DNA of 64,000 nt from Hydrogenobacter sp. T-2. Lineage in GTDB: Bacteria; Aquificota; Aquificia; Aquificales; Aquificaceae. Numbering within the stretch: the stretch's first letter is position 1; each line of letters opens with the position of its first letter. The stretch covers positions 440,041 to 504,040 of the forward strand of contig NZ_CP117180.1 of assembly GCF_033971325.1 (NCBI RefSeq), read 5' to 3'. Positions 1-8,286 of the stretch are shown here, piece after piece. The notes beneath the pieces are model-generated. The model was not told where the DNA came from. It did no database searches and saw nothing but the letters and a program-made list of their open reading frames with translations. The position numbers were made by a program, and so were the translations under genes.

Positions 1-1
1 A

Positions 2-541
2 AGGTCCGCTCAAACAGTCCTTTATGCCTTGGCGGAAGCCCTCATTACTTCAATTGCACCCTTTCTTAGCTTTACCGCAGAGGAGGCTTGGGAATATCTA
101 AGGAAGATAAATCCAGAGCTTCCAGAGAGCGTCTTTATGCACCAAATACCTCAAGGAAAAGGAGAGCTCATTGATGAAAAACTCCTCAGGGACTACGAGT
201 ATCTAATAAAGCTAAGAGAGGATGTGATGAAGGCGATAGAAATAGCAAGAAGGGACAAGGCGGTAAACCACCCATATGAAGCTCAAGTCTTTCTGTGGGG
301 AGAAGGCTTGGAAATTGCGAGAGAGTATGAGGATTACCTTAAATACTTTTTTACCGTAAGCGGGGTCAAGTTTTCAGAGGGTGGTAGGTATGTTATAGAG
401 GGTGAGGCGTTAAAGGGTATAAGAGTGGGCGTGTCTCCTGCGGAAGGTAAGAAATGTCCAAGATGCTGGCTATACTACCCAGAGGAAGAGTTTGAGGGAG
501 AAGTATGCAAAAGATGTGCAGGAGTGCTACAAGAGGTATAA
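2..541 (+). CDS. ileS: isoleucyl-tRNA synthetase, C-terminal fragment
   Basis: The reading frame is open from the window edge, so this is the last ~179 residues of the enzyme that charges tRNA-Ile. What is visible is the end of the anticodon-binding helical domain and the C-terminal zinc finger, with one CPRC pair followed by a CKRC pair about 20 residues on, as in bacterial IleS. The tail is typical for full-length bacterial IleS; nothing looks broken. A small membrane-protein gene follows 25 bp downstream on the same strand. Confidence 0.93.
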   Translation, partial: RSAQTVLYALAEALITSIAPFLSFTAEEAWEYLRKINPELPESVFMHQIPQGKGELIDEKLLRDYEYLIKLREDVMKAIEIARRDKAVNHPYEAQVFLWGEGLEIAREYEDYLKYFFTVSGVKFSEGGRYVIEGEALKGIRVGVSPAEGKKCPRCWLYYPEEEFEGEVCKRCAGVLQEV

Positions 542-566
542 ATTTAATAGATTACGAGGAAGTGTT

Positions 567-893
567 ATGGTTAGGCTTTTACTTCTTTTAATCGTGCTTT
601 TGGGCTTTGGCTTTGCCAAGGAGGTCTCTTTTACTCAAGAGGACAGGGAAAGGCTTAGAAGCATGGAGATAAGAATAGAGAGGCTTGATACAAAGGTAGA
701 CATGGGCTTTCAGCAGATAGACAAACGCTTTCAGCAGATGGAGAAGCAAATAGACAGGCTTACTCAGATAATGATAGCCATCTTTGGTGGTCAACTTCTT
801 TTGATAGCCACCATAATTGGGCTTATCCTGTGGGATAGGAAAAACGAGGACAAAAGGCTTTATGGGGTCTTGAAGAAGTATAATCTACTGTAG
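567..893 (+). CDS. small coiled-coil membrane protein, copy 1
   Basis: The product (108 aa) is not recognised. It has an N-terminal hydrophobic signal or anchor (MVRLLLLLIVLLGFGFAKE), a charged helix predicted to be coiled coil with repeated FQQ(I/M)(D/E)K units (residues ~20-65), a second transmembrane helix (GGQLLLIATIIGLILW) and a short basic tail ending LKKYNLL. I chose the ATG at 567 because GAGGA lies 6 bp upstream and the hydrophobic segment then sits at the N terminus; an earlier in-frame ATG at 492 lies inside ileS. It is a tandem paralogue of the next gene. A membrane-anchored scaffold is possible, but the function is unknown. Confidence 0.7.
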   Translation: MVRLLLLLIVLLGFGFAKEVSFTQEDRERLRSMEIRIERLDTKVDMGFQQIDKRFQQMEKQIDRLTQIMIAIFGGQLLLIATIIGLILWDRKNEDKRLYGVLKKYNLL

Positions 894-901
894 GAGGTTG
901 T

Positions 902-1297
902 ATGGGTAGACTTTTAATTCTTTTGACCATACTCTTATCCTTTAGCCTTGCCAAAGAGGTCTCTTTTACTCAAGAAGACAGGGAAAGACTTAGAAACACA
1001 GAAATAAAAATAGAAAAACTTGATACAAAGGTAGACATTGGCTTTCAGCAGATGGAGAAGCAAATAGACAGGCTTACTCAGATAATGATAGCCATCTTTG
1101 GTGGTCAACTTCTTTTGATAGCCACTATAATTGGACTTATCCTGTGGGATAGGAAAAGCACTGTGAAAAGGGCTACAGATGAGGCTCTTGAGAAGTTTGA
1201 AAAGGGTAAGTTTTCTAAACTTTTGGATGCACTCAAAGACCTCGCAAACGAAGACGAAAGGCTTTATAGGGTCTTGAAGAAGTATAATCTGCTGTAG
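902..1297 (+). CDS. small coiled-coil membrane protein, copy 2
   Basis: This 131-aa paralogue of the preceding gene has the same plan: N-terminal hydrophobic segment, coiled coil, second transmembrane helix and a tail ending LKKYNLL. It differs by lacking one FQQ(I/M)(D/E)K unit and by carrying about 30 extra residues between the second helix and the tail (around KRATDEALEKFEKGKF). The start has a strong TAGGAGG site 5 bp upstream. Long stretches of DNA are nearly identical to copy 1, which points to recent tandem duplication or gene conversion. Function unknown. Confidence 0.7.
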   Translation: MGRLLILLTILLSFSLAKEVSFTQEDRERLRNTEIKIEKLDTKVDIGFQQMEKQIDRLTQIMIAIFGGQLLLIATIIGLILWDRKSTVKRATDEALEKFEKGKFSKLLDALKDLANEDERLYRVLKKYNLL

Positions 1298-1307
1298 GAG
1301 GAAAGCC

Positions 1308-2309
1308 ATGTTTGAACAAAGTATACCACTTATAGAACTTCTAAAGAGAGAAGAGGGAACTATTCTCATAGCCAGCCACGAAAACCCAGATGCGGATACA
1401 TTGGGAAGTGCTCTTGCTCTTTATCTTTTCTTAAAGAAGAAGGGTAAAAAGGTAACCGTAGGATGTAAAGATAAAGTGCCTCACTTTCTGGACTTTTTGC
1501 CCGGTTCTAAGGAGGTGGTTAAACTGCCAGTTAATGAGGTGTTCAGCTTTGGCGTGGTAGTGGATGCCAGTGGCTTTTACAGGATTAATGCAGAGGTAAA
1601 GGCTCTAAGAAAGGCGCGTATAGACCACCATATAGGAGGAGACTTTTACGGAGAGTATGACTACATAGACCCATCCGCACCATCAACCACAGCTTTGATA
1701 TACAAACTTCTTTGTGCTTGGGATAGGTCTGCTATAGACAAGGATATAGCCCAAAACCTCTATGCTGGGCTTGCCACAGACACGGGCTTTTTCAAGTATT
1801 CCAATACCACCGCAGAAACCTTCCAACTGGCAAAGGAGCTCGTTGAGCTTGGAGCTGAGCCTCATTGGACTTATGTGAACTTTGCGGAAAGAGAGAGCTT
1901 AAACAAGATGAGGCTGATATCAAAGGTGCTTGACACTCTGTCTCTTCATGAAGATGGTCTTGTTGCAGGTATAACCATATTTGATAGGTTTTTCAAAGAA
2001 ACTGGCTCTGAGTATTCAGATAGCGAGGGGCTTGTAAACTATCCAAGGTCTTTGGAAGGGGTGGAAGTGGCTTATGCCATTATAGAAAAGCCTGACGAAG
2101 GTGTGTGGAAGGTTTCCCTTAGGTCTAAGGGAAAGGTGGATGTGGCGAAGATAGCGGAAGCTCTTGGTGGTGGAGGACACAAGTATGCATCTGGTTGTAA
2201 GATTAAGGCTGATAGCTATGAATCCGCTCTTGAAAAGCTCCTCAGTGCCATAAGAGAAGGGTTTGAAAAAGAGGGTTTAATAAAGCATGCTGTAAGCCAG
2301 ACCACCTAA
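1308..2309 (+). CDS. nrnA: DHH-family oligoribonuclease / pAp phosphatase (NrnA-like)
   Basis: This 333-aa protein matches the NrnA family, which degrades 2-5 nt RNA from the 3' or 5' end and can dephosphorylate 3'-phosphoadenosine 5'-phosphate. The metal-binding motifs appear in order: HENPDADTLGSAL near residue 25, a DASG motif near 85, DHH near 108, TDTGFF near 155, and the DHHA1 substrate motif GGGGHKYASG near 285. Length is normal. AGGAGG lies 7 bp before the ATG. Its last 33 bp overlap the convergent DUF218 gene. Together with rnr and pnp it would finish RNA turnover here. Assignment to a substrate subtype is inferred. Confidence 0.88.
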   Translation: MFEQSIPLIELLKREEGTILIASHENPDADTLGSALALYLFLKKKGKKVTVGCKDKVPHFLDFLPGSKEVVKLPVNEVFSFGVVVDASGFYRINAEVKALRKARIDHHIGGDFYGEYDYIDPSAPSTTALIYKLLCAWDRSAIDKDIAQNLYAGLATDTGFFKYSNTTAETFQLAKELVELGAEPHWTYVNFAERESLNKMRLISKVLDTLSLHEDGLVAGITIFDRFFKETGSEYSDSEGLVNYPRSLEGVEVAYAIIEKPDEGVWKVSLRSKGKVDVAKIAEALGGGGHKYASGCKIKADSYESALEKLLSAIREGFEKEGLIKHAVSQTT

Positions 2310-2996
2310 GTGTTCTCTAAGAGCCTTGTAGCTGTCGTTTAGGACACCCATCTTAGGGATAAAGCTGTAGAGGTTGTATTTTTTGTCCTGCTTGAAATCG
2401 GTAGGATAGGGTATAACTTCTAAGCCTGCCTTCTTGAAGGTTTCCGCAGCTCTTGGCATATGGTATGCAGAGGTTATGAGAGCCACTCTCTGAAAATTGT
2501 GCTTCTCACATATCTCCTTTACATACTTGGCATTTTCAAGGGTATCTCTGCTTCTGACCTCGGTTATTATTTTACTCCTATCCACACCGAGCTCTTCAAG
2601 GAGCTGTTTCATTACCTCAGCTTCAGGAAGCCTTCCTATATTTGCACCTCCTGAGAGTATTATGGGCAGTCCGTACCTTTTGTGAAGTATAAAGCCCGTA
2701 AGAAGTCTTTTCATGGAGTCTTCTTTAAGAATGCCCGTGTTGTATGAGCCTCCTCCGAGGACTACAAGTGCGTCCGTCTGCACCTCCCTTGGGACAGGAT
2801 AGGCTTTCTCCAAAGGCTTGTATAGCATATCCTTGACAGGCTCTACAGACAGCAGATAGAGCCCTAAGGCTCCAAGAAAAGCAAGAAAACTAACTATCCT
2901 TTTCTTGGAGAAAACCGCAATGAGTAAAAACAAAAGAATAAAGATGGCTGGAGGGAGTATGATGAAGCTTAAGAGCTTTTTGAGGAAAAAACTCAT
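2277..2996 (-). CDS. DUF218 (ElyC/SanA/YdcF) membrane protein
   Basis: The 239-aa protein begins with two transmembrane helices (residues ~8-28 and 32-52), followed by a DUF218 domain with VVLGGG near residue 78, SGGANIG near 115 and a TSAYHMPRA motif near 178. Members such as ElyC and SanA act at the cell envelope, in peptidoglycan or antigen carrier metabolism, and the precise reaction is not settled. It is the last gene of a leftward operon after ExbD, with a 4-bp start/stop overlap, so an envelope role fits. Its 3' end overlaps nrnA on the other strand. Confidence 0.8.
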   Translation of the reverse strand: MSFFLKKLLSFIILPPAIFILLFLLIAVFSKKRIVSFLAFLGALGLYLLSVEPVKDMLYKPLEKAYPVPREVQTDALVVLGGGSYNTGILKEDSMKRLLTGFILHKRYGLPIILSGGANIGRLPEAEVMKQLLEELGVDRSKIITEVRSRDTLENAKYVKEICEKHNFQRVALITSAYHMPRAAETFKKAGLEVIPYPTDFKQDKKYNLYSFIPKMGVLNDSYKALREHLGGLAYSMLY

Positions 2997-3385
2997 CTTC
3001 TTGTTCTAACACCTATAAGCAGGCTCTCCACTTCATTGCGTTTACCCATATCCATAAGAGCGACCACAAACTTGTGAGGAGTATCCTCGTCCGCTTCTAT
3101 CACTAAGGTCTTTGGCTTTTTCTCTTGAAGGAGCGTTTCTATCTCCTCAAGGCTAATATCCCTACCACCTACTTGATACCTTCCATCCTTCATAACTTGA
3201 ACTCTAAAAACCTCAAGGCTTATCTTTTCACCCTCTTTTGCAAAAGGAAGTTTTACTGCAAGAAAGGTCACTGGTGATTGGAATGCAATAACCGCAAGAA
3301 AGAGAAAGACCGCAAGGAGCGTATCCACAAGAGGAACCACATCTATATAAGTCCTCTCGTCGTAGCTGAGCCTCCTCTTCCTCAT
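2993..3385 (-). CDS. exbD: ExbD/TolR family energy-transduction protein
   Basis: This 130-aa protein has the ExbD/TolR plan: a short basic cytoplasmic N terminus, one transmembrane helix starting at PLVDTLLAVFLF, and a periplasmic domain. The conserved membrane aspartate that carries the proton is D21. It overlaps the ExbB stop by 4 bp and would form the proton-driven ExbB-ExbD motor. No TonB or TolA is present nearby, so whether it serves a TonB- or Tol-type system cannot be decided from the window. Confidence 0.88.
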   Translation of the reverse strand: MRKRRLSYDERTYIDVVPLVDTLLAVFLFLAVIAFQSPVTFLAVKLPFAKEGEKISLEVFRVQVMKDGRYQVGGRDISLEEIETLLQEKKPKTLVIEADEDTPHKFVVALMDMGKRNEVESLLIGVRTRR

Positions 3386-3996
3386 CTTAGCACCCTTAAA
3401 ACTTCAAAAACCTCAGACTCTATCCTGTTAAGTATGCTGTTTCCCCATATTCTAAAAAGCCAGTAGGCAACAAGGGCTGGTATGGCAACCGCAAGACCTG
3501 TAGCTGCGGCCACAAGGGCTTCACTTATACCTTTTGAAAGGAGAACCATTGCCTGCTCTGGGTCTGCAGTGGCAAAGGCAGAGAAAACCTTTATAAGACC
3601 AGTTATAGTGCCAAAAAGACCAATAAGTGGTGCAACGCTTGCGGTAGTAGATAGCAGTGGCAGGTTCTTCTCAATCTTTGGCACTAAAAGAGAAAGCTCA
3701 AAATCAAGGCTTTTTACCATGTCTTCCTTTCTAAGCTTTCCCTCCTTGTATCCTTGTAGCATGTCCCTGAGTAGGTTTGCGGTAAATGAGTTTTCCGTAG
3801 AGAGAAGTTTTAAAGCACCTTCTATATCTCCACTTGCAATAAGAGGTTTTAGGTCTCTTACAGACCTGCCTATGTAGGAAGAAGAACGAAGATGAAATAT
3901 GCGTTCCACTATTACAGCCCAAGAAACTACAGAAAGAAAGATGAGAGGATACATGGCAAGCCCACCCTTCTGAAGTAGCTCAAAAAGTCCTTCCAT
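3382..3996 (-). CDS. exbB: ExbB/TolQ family proton channel
   Basis: This 204-aa inner-membrane protein has three transmembrane helices: residues ~14-32, a long one around LSTTASVAPLIGLFGTITG, and a third around LAVAIPALVAYWLF. The second and third form the MotA/TolQ/ExbB proton-channel domain. It starts 1 bp after the end of the TPR gene and overlaps exbD, so the three are translated together. The pairing with a large exported TPR protein suggests energy is delivered to an envelope machine containing that protein. Confidence 0.9.
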   Translation of the reverse strand: MEGLFELLQKGGLAMYPLIFLSVVSWAVIVERIFHLRSSSYIGRSVRDLKPLIASGDIEGALKLLSTENSFTANLLRDMLQGYKEGKLRKEDMVKSLDFELSLLVPKIEKNLPLLSTTASVAPLIGLFGTITGLIKVFSAFATADPEQAMVLLSKGISEALVAAATGLAVAIPALVAYWLFRIWGNSILNRIESEVFEVLRVLR

Positions 3997-3997
3997 A

Positions 3998-6538
3998 TCA
4001 CCTCACCTCACATTTTGGTAAGCCTTGTCTGAGCTTATTGTATGAATTTACCTCCTCTGGTTTTGACTTGTTTAGGTCAAACCTCTCCAACAAACAGCTG
4101 GCATCTATCCTCGCACCTAACTCTATGAGTATTTTAGTTCCTTCCAACACAGCTTGATTGTAGTATGGTTCTTCCTTATAATTAAGGGATATCTCTACAA
4201 AGTTTTCAAGAGCCTTTTTCTTATCACCCTTCTTGAGACTATCAAGACCCAGAAGAAATAGAGATTCTCCTCGCAAGGTTTTGTCTGGGCTTTTGAGTAC
4301 GTAGCTCAGCAGGTCAGCTTCGCCTGACTGCCTGTATAGGTCTATAAGATACTTTTCAAGGTCTCTGCTTCTGTAGCCTGCATTTATTAGCTCACGAGAA
4401 AGGGAAAGTGCGGAAGGTATGTCTTTTAGGGCTATGTATAAACCTACAGCTTTAACCTTATCTTGGGTATCTCCCTCCGCAAGCAAGTCCGCAAGACTTT
4501 TGGTGTCTCTTGCTGAAGTGTATAGCTTTATAAGCTCCTCTCTTGCTTTAGCCCTATCCTCTTGAAGTTCTGCCTCCTTGTATACCTTGTAGTATAGCAC
4601 CAGTTTTTTGGCAGGGTCTTCTTCCATCTCCGCCATCTTAAGTATGGCTTTAAACCTAAGGGGTGTGTCAAGAAGTTTTAAGAGCTCCCTTTCCGCTCCC
4701 CTTTTGTCTCCCTTTCTTGCCAAGAGGGATGCATACTGGTAGATTACCTCAGGTTGTGGGTTTTTCTCCCTTTGCATGTAATTGACAAGGAGCTTTTCCA
4801 GTTCTTCGTCGCTTACTCCCTTACCAGAAAACTCAAACAGAGACAGAGTTGCCTGCTTAGCCTCCTCACTATCTGGATACCTCTTCAAGACCTCGTAATA
4901 GCTCTCCTTTGCCTTTTCTACGTTCCCGGCGTTGTAATAGGCATCACCCATCCTAAGCAAGGCTTTTGCCTTTAGTGGACTTTTATCCGAAACTCTTCCA
5001 AAGAAGGAAACCGCTCTTTGATATTCACCCTCTAAGAAGTAGGACATTCCCAATAGATATAGCTCTTCGTCCGACCTCTCTGTGAGGAAACTCCTTGCCA
5101 GTCTTGTATCCCCCATCATAAGTGCGGAGCGAGCCTTTAGGATGTTTGACCTTTGGTCTGTTTTTCCCTGAAGAAGGCTTATGACCTCCTTGTATCTTTT
5201 TAGGTTGTATAAAGCTATAGCCCTGTAGTATGGGTCTTCAAAGAAGCCCAAAGCTCCAAGCCAATCTCCTCTCCTGAATCTTTCCCAACCTGAGAACTCC
5301 CTTGCGAGGTCGGGGTAGAGCCTTGATACTTCAGAAATTACAGGGTTTAAGTCTCCATTGGTCCAATAAAGGGCTTCAAGAAGCCACATGTAGTCTTCTC
5401 TGTCCTTGCCCCTTTTATTTTCCAAAAGGCTTATAACCCTTCTGTAATCTCCCATCTTAACAGCTGAATAAACCGCATACCTTACGTTCCCCGCCTCAAG
5501 AAAATTAAGAAGGGCAAGAGAATGGTCTCCCGCATTATAGGCTATTATGCCTGCCTTTTCTAGAAAGTGGGGATTTCTCGTGATGGTATATGTAAGCCTT
5601 GAAAGGTATATATCCTTCTCAGACAGCAGAGCGTATAGTTCGCTGGCAAGTCTCTGATTAAGGCTCTCTAATATACCTGCATACCTGAAAGCCTCTTCTC
5701 CCTTACCTTCCTTGTATTCTATAAGGGCAAGATAATAAAGAGCTATGTCTCTATATGGTTTGCTCGGTGCGGAGTATAGGGAAAAGGTTTCCTTTGCTCC
5801 CTGTAGGTTGCCAGAAAAATATCTAACTATTGCAGACCTTAGAGTAGTGCTATCTTTATATAGGACATTTTCTTGTCCCCTTACAAAATCCGCTACATAG
5901 CCACAATACTGAGAAAAGACCGCATTACTGCAGTCTGGTTCTTGCATTCTACCTTCCTTAATGCTTTTTACCGCCTGCCAAAGCCCATCCCTATTTTCTG
6001 GCACGGAGCCTCTGAGGATAAAATGCAAGGCGTAGTAGGCTTCGCATGCAGGCTTTTGATACATGTGGGAAAACTCACAAGAGCTTCTGAAAAGCTCAAG
6101 GGCTTTGTTTTTTTGGTCTCTTGAGTAGGTTATAAGTCCCAAAACATACTCCGCCATAGGCTTAAAGGGAGAGTTAGGGATAAGAACTACCTTTGAAAGC
6201 TCTTCTTCCGCTGAGGAGTATCTACCTCTTAGATAGTAGTCCACTCCAAGCCTATAGGAAAGAGCATCCCTTGGCTCTCCACAGCTTATACCGCTGCCTT
6301 TTTCCACAGGCTTGACTGGAGCAAACTCCATAAACTTAGGCGGTTCAAGAAGCTCAGAAGAAAGGTCAAGCTCCCTCGTTTGCGGCATAGGAAGCTTCTC
6401 TGGAGGAGAAAACTTTGGCTTTTCTTCAAAAACCCTGCCTGTGAGCTCCACATTTATATCAAACTCTTTGCTTATCTGCTGGGCTAAAGCAAAAACCACC
6501 AAAAGCAGAAAGCTAAAGAGCCTTATGGGCTTCCACAT
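3998..6538 (-). CDS. large exported TPR-repeat protein
   Basis: The 846-aa product starts with a signal peptide (MWKPIRLFSFLLLVVFALAQ) and then a low-complexity segment. From about residue 95 to the end it is built of tetratricopeptide-type helical repeats, with clear units such as AKALLRMGDAYYNAGNVEKA near residue 525. It is probably periplasmic. The start overlaps the end of the pspA gene by 26 bp. The link to ExbB/ExbD recalls YbgF/CpoB, the TPR partner of the Tol system, but this protein is far larger. I cannot name a closer family. Confidence 0.8.
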   Translation of the reverse strand: MWKPIRLFSFLLLVVFALAQQISKEFDINVELTGRVFEEKPKFSPPEKLPMPQTRELDLSSELLEPPKFMEFAPVKPVEKGSGISCGEPRDALSYRLGVDYYLRGRYSSAEEELSKVVLIPNSPFKPMAEYVLGLITYSRDQKNKALELFRSSCEFSHMYQKPACEAYYALHFILRGSVPENRDGLWQAVKSIKEGRMQEPDCSNAVFSQYCGYVADFVRGQENVLYKDSTTLRSAIVRYFSGNLQGAKETFSLYSAPSKPYRDIALYYLALIEYKEGKGEEAFRYAGILESLNQRLASELYALLSEKDIYLSRLTYTITRNPHFLEKAGIIAYNAGDHSLALLNFLEAGNVRYAVYSAVKMGDYRRVISLLENKRGKDREDYMWLLEALYWTNGDLNPVISEVSRLYPDLAREFSGWERFRRGDWLGALGFFEDPYYRAIALYNLKRYKEVISLLQGKTDQRSNILKARSALMMGDTRLARSFLTERSDEELYLLGMSYFLEGEYQRAVSFFGRVSDKSPLKAKALLRMGDAYYNAGNVEKAKESYYEVLKRYPDSEEAKQATLSLFEFSGKGVSDEELEKLLVNYMQREKNPQPEVIYQYASLLARKGDKRGAERELLKLLDTPLRFKAILKMAEMEEDPAKKLVLYYKVYKEAELQEDRAKAREELIKLYTSARDTKSLADLLAEGDTQDKVKAVGLYIALKDIPSALSLSRELINAGYRSRDLEKYLIDLYRQSGEADLLSYVLKSPDKTLRGESLFLLGLDSLKKGDKKKALENFVEISLNYKEEPYYNQAVLEGTKILIELGARIDASCLLERFDLNKSKPEEVNSYNKLRQGLPKCEVR

Positions 6539-7148
6539 ACAAATCTCCTAAGTGGCAGGTTGTATTAAGTCTCATTATAACATTTCTATCCTTTTCCATA
6601 TGGACCAGAGAGTAGCTGGCATTATCACAGCCGAAGGACCAAAACTTAGAAAGGTCTACCTTGAGGAGTGCACAGTAGATGGCTCTTATAGGCACTGTAT
6701 GAGATACCAAGGCTATAGTCTGCCCCCAGTGTCTTTCCCTTATCTCCTCAAGAAAATCCTTTACCCTCTCATATACCTGCTGAAGGCTCTCACCTCCTTC
6801 AAAGCTCACCTTGTAAGGCTCTTCAAGCCACTGTCTGAACTGCTCTGGAAACCTTTTTTGGACCTCTTCCACCAAGAGCCCTGACCATACACCGTGGTCT
6901 ATCTCTATAATTCTTCTATCCTCTATTATCTCAAGCCCTTTTGCCTTTGCCACTTCCTGTGCGGTCTGTAGAGTCCTTTTCAAAGGAGAGGAGTAGATGG
7001 CATGTAGCTCAATGCTTTGAAAGTGTTCTCCCAGTCTTTTGGCTTGTGCCTTGCCCCTTTCTGAAAGCTCTGGGTCAAGAAGCCCCTGATATCTGCCGAT
7101 AGGGTTCCATTCGCTCTCTGCGTGCCTTATTATGTATAGCCTTACCAT
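6513..7148 (-). CDS. pspA: metal-independent phosphoserine phosphatase, histidine-phosphatase fold
   Basis: This 211-aa protein belongs to the phosphoglycerate mutase-like histidine phosphatases. The phospho-histidine motif is IIRHAESEWN at residues ~6-15 (H9), with RTLQTA near 60, EIDHGVWSGL near 83 and SHTVPIRA near 149. The YQGLLDPELSERG and SKFWSFGCDNASYS stretches strongly recall PspA of Hydrogenobacter thermophilus, which makes L-serine from phosphoserine rather than isomerising phosphoglycerate. It overlaps the upstream aminotransferase by 7 bp, which supports a serine-synthesis role. A generic mutase or phosphatase is the alternative. Confidence 0.82.
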   Translation of the reverse strand: MVRLYIIRHAESEWNPIGRYQGLLDPELSERGKAQAKRLGEHFQSIELHAIYSSPLKRTLQTAQEVAKAKGLEIIEDRRIIEIDHGVWSGLLVEEVQKRFPEQFRQWLEEPYKVSFEGGESLQQVYERVKDFLEEIRERHWGQTIALVSHTVPIRAIYCALLKVDLSKFWSFGCDNASYSLVHMEKDRNVIMRLNTTCHLGDLYVEAHKAL

Positions 7149-8266
7149 ATTTTGTGTTCCATAAGGGTTTGACTGTAGGTCTTCACTCCTTCTCCAAGCT
7201 CCACGCTAAAGCCGAGCCTTTTGAGGACTACTTCAAGCATACCAATAAGCATAAGACCGTCCTTTGGGTCCACGCCCATGTGGGATATGCGGAATATTTT
7301 ACCCTTTAGACTGTCTTGCCCTCCTGCCACTCTAATACCAAGTTTTAAAAGCTCCTTTCTTATATCCTCTGACCGTTCGGAATATATGGCACTTACAGAA
7401 AGGGATGGCTTTTCCGCAAATTTCCTTAGACCCAAGGTCTCCAATGCCCTTATAGTTCCCTCTGAGAGTGCTTTATGTCTTTTTTCAACCTTCTCCATGC
7501 CTTCTTCAAGTAGCATAAGTAGAGACTCTCTCATGGCAAGGATTAAACTTATGGCAGGCGTCCATGCAGTTTGACCTTCCTTTTGTTTAGAAAGCTCTCT
7601 CTTTACGCTAAAGTAGAAGGCTCTATCCACAAGGCTTTTTTCCGCATGCTCTGAAAACCAAAGCACCGAAAGACCAGGAGGGAGCAAAAATCCCTTTTGA
7701 GAGCCACCCACTATCACATCAAGGTTCCACTCAGAGGGTTTTATATTATAGACACCAAGTGCAGTGATGGCGTCCGCCACACATAGGGCGTTAAACTCTC
7801 TGCAAACCCTACCTATCTCTGGTGCTGGATGGTATGCTCCAGTGGAGGTTTCTGAGACTTGAAAGAGCACACCCTTGCACTCTGGGTTTTCCTTCAGAAT
7901 CTCTCTTACCCTCTCTGGGTCTGCGGATTTGCCCCACTCTACCTTGTATTCTATAGGTCTTAGACCCCAATGTTGAGCGAGCTTTAGCCACCTTTCACCA
8001 AACTTTCCACCGTTTATCACAAGAACCTTATCGCCCTCTTTGAAAAAGCTAAGTATGGCAGACTCCATCGCTCCAGTGCCAGAGGAGGCAAAGAAAACAA
8101 AATTGTCTGATGGCTCATCAAGAAGCCTTTTGAAGAGCTCTCTTACCTCAAGGAAGGCATTTTTAAACTCCTCTGTCCTGTGATGGATTATCTGCCTTCC
8201 GAGGACTTCTCTTACCCTTTCGGGAAGCTCCACAGGACCAGGTGTGAAAATTTTTTCATGACGCAT
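7142..8266 (-). CDS. class-V PLP aminotransferase (serine/alanine-glyoxylate or phosphoserine type)
   Basis: This 374-aa protein has the plan of the serine/alanine-glyoxylate aminotransferase group: FTPGPVELP at the N terminus, an FFASSGTGAMESA cofactor loop near residue 70, the aspartate of VADAITALG, and the PLP lysine in VGGSQKGFLLPPG near 190. I chose ATG 8266 (MRHEKIFTPGP); the frame extends 69 bp upstream, but that runs toward the divergent transporter gene. Because it is translationally coupled to pspA, I infer that it supplies phosphoserine or serine by transamination. Glyoxylate detoxification is the alternative. Confidence 0.85.
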   Translation of the reverse strand: MRHEKIFTPGPVELPERVREVLGRQIIHHRTEEFKNAFLEVRELFKRLLDEPSDNFVFFASSGTGAMESAILSFFKEGDKVLVINGGKFGERWLKLAQHWGLRPIEYKVEWGKSADPERVREILKENPECKGVLFQVSETSTGAYHPAPEIGRVCREFNALCVADAITALGVYNIKPSEWNLDVIVGGSQKGFLLPPGLSVLWFSEHAEKSLVDRAFYFSVKRELSKQKEGQTAWTPAISLILAMRESLLMLLEEGMEKVEKRHKALSEGTIRALETLGLRKFAEKPSLSVSAIYSERSEDIRKELLKLGIRVAGGQDSLKGKIFRISHMGVDPKDGLMLIGMLEVVLKRLGFSVELGEGVKTYSQTLMEHKIW

Positions 8267-8286
8267 GGTAGAATATTTTACCCTAA

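Noticed and set aside
492-566. Upstream start for the first coiled-coil gene
   Set aside because: It lies inside ileS and would place a charged stretch before the signal-like segment; ATG 567 has a ribosome site.
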